From Paracentrotus lividus (Eukaryota; Echinodermata; Echinoidea; Camarodonta; Echinidae): DNA of 64,000 nt. Position 1 is the stretch's first letter. Every line of letters starts with the position of its first letter. Both the position numbers and the translations under genes were made by a program. Below the pieces are notes generated by a model. It worked only from the letters and a program-made list of their open reading frames with translations. It searched no databases and was not told the DNA's origin. The DNA lies in assembly GCA_940671915.1 (NCBI GenBank), contig CALNVZ010000174.1, positions 72,500,469 through 72,564,468 of the forward strand, given 5' to 3'. Positions 58,264-64,000 of this stretch are shown here, piece by piece.

Positions 58264-58487
58264 TATATATATATATATATATTTATATAACCTGTCATAT
58301 TATTAGTTGTTTGTTTGTTTGTTTGTTTGTTTGTTTTTAATGTACATGTATTGTGTCATGTTTTTTGTTTGTTTTTTTTCTTATTATTTTTACGTGAAAA
58401 AGGAATCTTGATAATATAGGCTTAATTGTATTTTATAGAGTCCGTTTCAAGACAATAGGAAATTTTTAGTGTTTAAACAAGGGAGCG

Positions 58488-58520
<33 letters not shown>

Positions 58521-59382
58521 ATTTTATTTATTTTTTAATTTATTTTTAAATTTTATTTATTTTATTTATTTATTTATTTTTTTTTTAAATTTATTTATTT
58601 ATATTATTTTATTATTATCATTTTTTGTTTTTTGGGGGGGGGGGTTTAATTTCAATACAGCTCTAGCCACTATAGCATCTTTATTTATATTCAAAGAACG
58701 TTGTCATCGTTGTGTTCACGACAAGCCAAACGGTGCTTTGATGACGTCAGCTCCAAAATAAAAATTGATTTGGCTCTGGTGAGGATAAGGACGTGGATTT
58801 GTTTCCAAATTCTCTTTCATTCTCACACCAAAATGCAGCTTTTGGATTGACGATCACTCTTGAGACTGAAAGATCTCAAGTGTTCGTGGTGTGATAAGAA
58901 TAGCTGTATCATTACATTGCAGATATGTCGATCTGATAAGAAATTGTTGGAATGTATCTGAAAAATGGTTGAAAGAGAGCATAAATTCATACCAGGTAGA
59001 CGATGGCAGCTGCAACAAGAACGACAATGCACAGACCGTTGCACAAATTTGCATGAATCGCCACAGGTATAGATACTGGGTCCAGTTTCGTTAGGTGACT
59101 GAGGTGCAAACGTAGTGCAAATGAAGCCGTGCAAAAGATATCATGCAATTATACAACTAGTACATCTCTATTTTAACTTTAACCACTAACCGGCACTAAT
59201 ACATTTTACTCACTGCTAAATTGCTAATATTATCATTATCATACATATCATAACGTATTCCTTGACGTCAGAATCGAGTCATTATACTTTAAACAATGTT
59301 AATTAGCATCAAAAATTGCGTATTGTGGAAATTCTAATTTCTAAGTTTTATCCTAATTGCAGTTCCATACATTTTCTTGTAG

Positions 59383-59453
59383 CTATGAAGGCTCTTCGGA
59401 GTAAATGCTTGGGTGTATCCATTAAGACACTCTCGAAGAAGATTTCAATACAG
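59383..59453 (+). pseudogene. Reversed copy of the CNG turret exon, frame broken
   Basis: 71 bp against 65 bp in the left arm. Extra bases occur in ctaTgaaggctCttcgg, attAagacac and ttcaAtAcag. Both splice sites are kept. Confidence 0.85.
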
Positions 59454-59480
59454 GTAAGAATTTTACCTGTTAGTAGTCCT

Positions 59481-59737
59481 TGGGGGTTGTAACACAAAGT
59501 TACGATTGATGTAAAAGTTAAGCGACTGATTTTTATTCTCGGAGCCTCATTTGGAAACCAGGAACAGTCATGGGATTAAAAGGATTTATCGATATGATTA
59601 AGAGTAGGGGTAGGGAATAGAATTAAGGATTAAAATTCTTTAACTTTGGAAGCATCCTGTCCATAGTGAGGCTCCCGAGAAAAAAATCAATTCGTAACTT
59701 TTTATCAAATCGGTAAGTCCTGTAGTACAGCCCCACT
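59481..59737. mobile_element. MITE family M2, copy inside the reversed arm
   Basis: This is the duplicate of 55,458-55,698 with added single bases. It counts as the same insertion, not a third independent one. Confidence 0.8.
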
Positions 59738-59974
59738 GGTTTATTTAATATTGCAAACATAAGGGAAAGAAAGACATAATAACATGAATGAGAAGAGGGT
59801 GAGAGAGGAGAGAGAAGAGAGAGAGAGAGAGGAGAGACTTCTCAAACAATTCATGCAGCGTTTTTTCAAAATAACCCTTCATAAATCAATTGCAATAGCA
59901 GAAAATTAAATGGAATACGTTTGTAATAGTTTAATACAAATTTAAATGTTTCGTATTGTTTCTCGGTACTACAG

Positions 59975-60050
59975 CAAATATATCAAGATCATGTATTGGT
60001 CGACTGTACATCAGCCATTGGAGGAACCCCAAACGCCAGTTACCATAGCG
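59975..60050 (+). pseudogene. Reversed copy of the CNG pore exon, frame broken
   Basis: 76 bp against 79. The stretch after tggtcgactgta has lost bases and the end ttaccatagcg differs, while attggaggaacccc is the same as in the left arm. Confidence 0.85.
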
Positions 60051-61486
60051 GTGAGTGTATCATCCACCCTTGTTTTGTGCGTGGAGGAACTAAAATTATA
60101 TCTTCCATAGAAATTTGAATGTCGCCCTCTTTTATCCAGAAGACGGTGTTCAGTGTACTGTATTGTAGGTGAATTCGAAGTCAAAAAAATATTTTTATTT
60201 CAAACATAAGCGAACATATTCCTACTGAGAAGTAATGCTACCAAATTTTTTTGCAATTTTCTTTAGTAAAAGTCAACTTAGAGGTGAAAGAATGAGCCCT
60301 TGCACAGCGGCTGTATAGAAGCTATAGAAGTCCACCATAAGGCTACAGCGTGTATTGGTTTACTGAATTTTTGATTGGGATTACTGGCATCGATTGGAGG
60401 AGGAGGGCTGCCAATCATGAACTAGACCCCCCCCCCCTTCATGAACAAAATTTAACAGGTTTAAAACATTGGAAGAGAAGAAAGAGAGAGAGATCGAAGA
60501 GCCGGGGGTGGGGTGGTTAGTGGGCTTCTTCCTGTTAGAGGTCAGAAACTCTTGCAGCCAAAACACACGTTAATAATGGACATGGGTTTCAATCTGGTCC
60601 TACCCCCCCCCCTCTCTCTCTTTCTCTCTCTACTTGACTTTCCAGAAGTTTGATGAAATACTTTAAACTTTAAAAAAACGACGGACCTATGATTCCAAAT
60701 ACATTATAATTACAGCGTGTTTTAATGCCTTTTCTAGCGACCACCCCGAAATATGTATCCGAATTGTCATCAAACACCTTCAGGCGCCACACTGTAATTT
60801 CATCTCATTTGAGACTTTTGTGTTTAATTTTGAGGTTTGATAAATTTATATAAAATCAGCCCTTAAAATTCACTCGGTGATTGGTTCATGTGGAACGGAT
60901 AGACAAATTGTTCCTCCTTTCCTAAATCTAGCCAAGAAAACTAGCTGTTTAACCGGCTCATTTTTAAACATAAATCGATATAGCGCCCCCTCATGCCGAA
61001 AACTAACTTCAATTGGCAGTCAAAAACTAAGAATTTGATATCAAAACCTTGCGCTTCTAATATAGTGCCAAAGCCTTAACATTAATTCTTTCCCAGTTTT
61101 TAGCATACGAAGCTTTAAAATGATTGCCCTTGCCGATAACCATTTCTTAAATGTGAAATCATTATGCACACATTTTTGTCTACAGCTGTTCAAAAAGTTT
61201 TAAAAATTTTCGAAAGGGTTGGGTCGAAGAAATAATTTTTTGCTCTCTGGTCGGTAATTAGGCGGTGTGTGACCCTTTGACAAGCACGACAACCCTGGCA
61301 AAAGCTGTATCCCCGGGGGGGGGGGGAGGAGGATTTGTGTTGTGACTCTCAGACAAATAGTCCCCTATGACATTTCTAAAGAAGACAAGTTAGCATTGAA
61401 CATACCCTCTTTTTAAATATCGCCATCTTGACAAAATTAATGTAGGGTAGAGTTTTATAGGAAAAAATACTAATAAGAGGATTCCC

Positions 61487-61700
61487 TTAAGGCCCCGTCC
61501 CACAGGCGATCGTTGTGGCGAACAACCCTGATATGTCATAATTAAAAGGAGTCCGGCTGAAAAAGGCGATTATAAACCTACATACGACTTCTATCTAAGC
61601 AGGCCTGCAACAACAACTTGCTACGCACACTCACAATTAGCAAGATCGCCAGTTGTCGGCAAACAACGATCTCGGCTCCAGTGGGACAAGCCCCTTTAGG
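61487..61700. mobile_element. GTCCCAC-type TIR element, copy inside the reversed arm
   Basis: Reverse complement of 53,481-53,692, identical by eye. It lies within the unbroken block 60,814-62,066. Confidence 0.75.
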
Positions 61701-62522
61701 ACGAATATGCAAGTACTTGGCATTTTAAAATCAGTTATTCGACAAAACCAGACTACACTCAGTATGCACGGTCAACCTCGAGGATTGGACATTACTTTTC
61801 TTCGTCCTTTTTAATTCTCTCTTATTTTTAAATTACATCAAAAAATCAAATCTTCCGTTGAATACTTTTTTTCGTTAAATCATCCCCCCCCCGCACCAAA
61901 CATAGATAATTGGATAGCATTTATAACTATAATCTGCAATAGTCTATACCGCCCTCTTGATATGAATCGACAAAGCATTGCAATATTTGTTTAAATCTTG
62001 CTTTGGGGTCTCCTCTCCCGGCGGTCGTTTTTTTTGTGTGGCATAATAATGTATGCACAATCCAGAGGTGTGCGTTCTTGATGCGGTATTAACATTTTAC
62101 CACTAACCCAGCCCCCCCCAAAAAAAAATATTTAGTAATTAAATTAAATATAAATAAATAAAAATAAATAAATAAATAAATTTTAAAAAAATAAATAAAA
62201 ATAAAAAAAATAAAAGGAAAGTTAACGTAGTGAATTCCAAACAAAATTTTTTGCATACAATTACAACCCCCAAAATTAAAAAATATTTTAAAACAAAATT
62301 TAGCGATTTTTTTTTTTTTTGTTTAAGAACGAAATTGCAAAATTAACAGTACTTAATTGACAATAATGATTTCATAAGTCGTGCTCAATGTAAATGCACT
62401 TGCGAGGATTTCAAAATGTTGGGGAATTAACATAATTATACAACATTGATTACGTATTGTTAATGATTCCCTTTCTTTGTAAATAATAAGCTAAAACATT
62501 TCGTTTTTTATTTGTTTTTTAG

Positions 62523-62650
62523 GAATATGCATTACTGGAATGAACGTTTCTAAATTGGTGTGGTTCCTATTTCGCAGCTGTTGTTGGAAAAATGTTGGTG
62601 TGACGTCATCAGTAAATAATGAACGCATCAAGACAAGAATTTACAACAAA
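62523..62650 (+). pseudogene. Reversed copy of the CNG S6 exon, frame broken
   Basis: 128 bp against 119, with several one-base additions (gaatgaacg, gtgtggttcc, ctatttcgc, ggaaaaatg, ggtgtgacg, aaataatg) and one loss in gcattact. The donor gtatt is also weakened. Confidence 0.85.
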
Positions 62651-62982
62651 GTATTATCCCCATCAAAAAAAAAACATGGTGATGATTATTTGAATAGTTT
62701 CAACCCCCCCTCCAATAAAAAAAAACCACAAGTGATTAAATGTTAGTAAATATTTCCTAAAAGTTTAGGCCTGCATGCTTTTTTTAATTTTAAGATGAAA
62801 TTGGATTCAGATTCAGATTAATTCCTGATTAACCGAATACTCAGATTTCATATCTTTCAAAAAATGATCTATCATTCAAGTTATTGTCGCTTTTTTTTTT
62901 AAAGTTTATGAATTTATATTCCATAATATTGGTTTGACTTTGTTTCGACGTAAAACGTTCTTTTCCTGTCTTTTTAAATCAG

Positions 62983-63078
62983 AGATTGGACGCGATAAAG
63001 TTTTATATGAATCATCGTCGAGTCGCGGAGCATCTACAAGATCGGTCCAAGAAATTGTGGTCAAATTATGCTTGGAGT
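62983..63078 (+). pseudogene. Reversed copy of the first C-linker exon, frame broken
   Basis: Compared with the left arm it has agattggacg for aatggacg, altered bases in gtcgcggag and caagaaattgtgg, and the donor gtaagt reads gtacgg. Confidence 0.8.
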
Positions 63079-63610
63079 GGTACGGAGTCAATATTTTTCC
63101 TATTAAAACGATTTTTTTTTTTAAATGATTTCTTTTTTTGTTGCATCGTAACTTTATGACATTTGTAATTATTTAAGATATAGTTAAATATATTGACAAA
63201 ATTTTTGAGATAAGAAGAAAAGTTGTTTTTATTTAAAAATTAATTTTGGGGTTTTTATTTTTAAGTTTTCAATTTAATTTGCATTGATTTTTTCACGATT
63301 AGATAATTAAAAATGGAGTGATAGATATAATCTAACAATGATATTAACAAAGTAAATACATACATTCGCATTGAAAAATGAAATTAAAACTACAAAAAGA
63401 ACTGTGACATAATTAATACACAAAAAAACAAAGTTTATACTAAAATATTGGAGAATGTAAAATAAAAGTCAACTTTTAGAAATGGGGTAGCACCACCGGC
63501 AATATATATAATGGAATCAAATGTGCTAGATTGATATAAGTAGAAAGCTGTTTTTGATGTACTTTCTGATTCCATTTTTTTCCTGATTTCTTTTATTTTT
63601 TTATTGTAAG

Positions 63611-63713
63611 ACGCAAGCGCTAGACGACCAGACATTCCTTGTACATTCTGCCTCCCAGACTTCGGGCAGAAGATTGCTATCCATGTCCCGCACTTTCCGA
63701 CACACTCAAGAAG
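63611..63713 (+). pseudogene. Reversed copy of the second C-linker exon, frame broken
   Basis: It has one inserted base in ccttgTacattc and one in gcagaAgattg, and a scrambled cccgcactttccgac where the left arm has ccacctcgac. The donor gtaaga reads gtagaa. Confidence 0.85.
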
Positions 63714-64000
63714 GTAGAAACACTAGCCAGATTGAAGATTACTTTCTTTCCAAATGGTTTACTTTGTCATGAAAATAAAAGATGAAAATAATTACATTTT
63801 GGAATTAATATGTTTGGGAAATAGTAATATTATGAAGTGTAAAAATCATTTCGTAATACAGGCAGTGGTAACAATTTAGACAACATTATAGCGTTTTTAT
63901 ATACCATAACAGAGACATAGATTCTTTCGCTATTAATTCGATCTGGTTTGTTTACTACACTAGTATAACGTCATTAATACAATCATATTGAAATATAGGC

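Larger units (their letters stand above)
58264..64000. repeat. Right arm of the large inverted duplication (runs off the window)
   Basis: It is the reverse complement of 51,258-56,855, with about 139 net extra bases over 5.7 kb. Differences are mostly single-base insertions, often in short homopolymers, over exons and introns alike. 60,814-62,066 shows none by eye. Confidence 0.92.

Noticed and set aside
56031-59134. ORFs in both arms sharing SPNETGPSIYT, possibly a conserved gene antisense to the channel
   Set aside because: The similarity is due to the inverted duplication; the frames diverge through indels after about 20 residues and no family is recognisable.
59383-63713. A second CNG paralogue on the plus strand
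   Set aside because: All five exons match the minus-strand gene at DNA level, introns included, and all are frame-broken by insertion-type differences.

Overview
The window looks like AT-rich nuclear DNA from an invertebrate deuterostome, most likely an echinoderm (sea-urchin-like). The reasons are spliced genes with GT-AG introns, an Msx-like homeobox gene of the Msxlx type, many short inverted-repeat (MITE-like) elements, tRNA- and LINE-derived pieces and abundant microsatellites. The species was not identified by any search.

Layout. (1) 440-1102, plus strand: the last two coding exons of an iodotyrosine deiodinase (IYD) gene that starts outside the window. (2) 1.2-14 kb: no gene; nested TIR elements with minisatellites, a tRNA-like SINE head, a 300-bp pure GAA tract and several MITE-like copies. 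(3) 15,018-25,679, minus strand: a complete three-exon homeobox gene of 420 residues, called Msxlx-like, with an eh1 repressor motif and a Q50 homeodomain split by an intron between homeodomain positions 44 and 45. (4) 25.7-38.5 kb: intergenic DNA with four recognisable element types and a LINE 3' fragment. (5) 38,505-55,788, minus strand: the C-terminal 586 residues, in twelve exons, of a cyclic-nucleotide-gated channel: turret, pore, S6, C-linker, cyclic-nucleotide-binding domain and a C-terminal coiled coil. Its selectivity filter reads TIGGTP, with glycine where CNGA subunits have glutamate. (6) 51,258-56,855 is repeated in reverse orientation at 58,264-64,000, around a 1.4-kb mariner-like inverted-repeat element. 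The right-hand copy carries many extra single bases that wreck its five CNG exons, so it is more likely a fold-back sequencing or assembly artefact than a second gene.

How the genes relate. Msxlx and the CNG gene are head-to-tail neighbours on the minus strand. As I recall, msxlx belongs to the deuterostome pharyngeal gene cluster (nkx2.1, nkx2.2, msxlx, pax1/9, slc25A21, mipol1, foxA), so this window may be one edge of that cluster or what remains of it in this lineage. IYD, an iodide-salvage enzyme of thyroid and endostyle, lies convergent to Msxlx, which may be chance.

No gene beyond these three is supported. The most unusual structure is the 12.7-kb inverted duplication with a hairpin-forming transposon at its exact centre.
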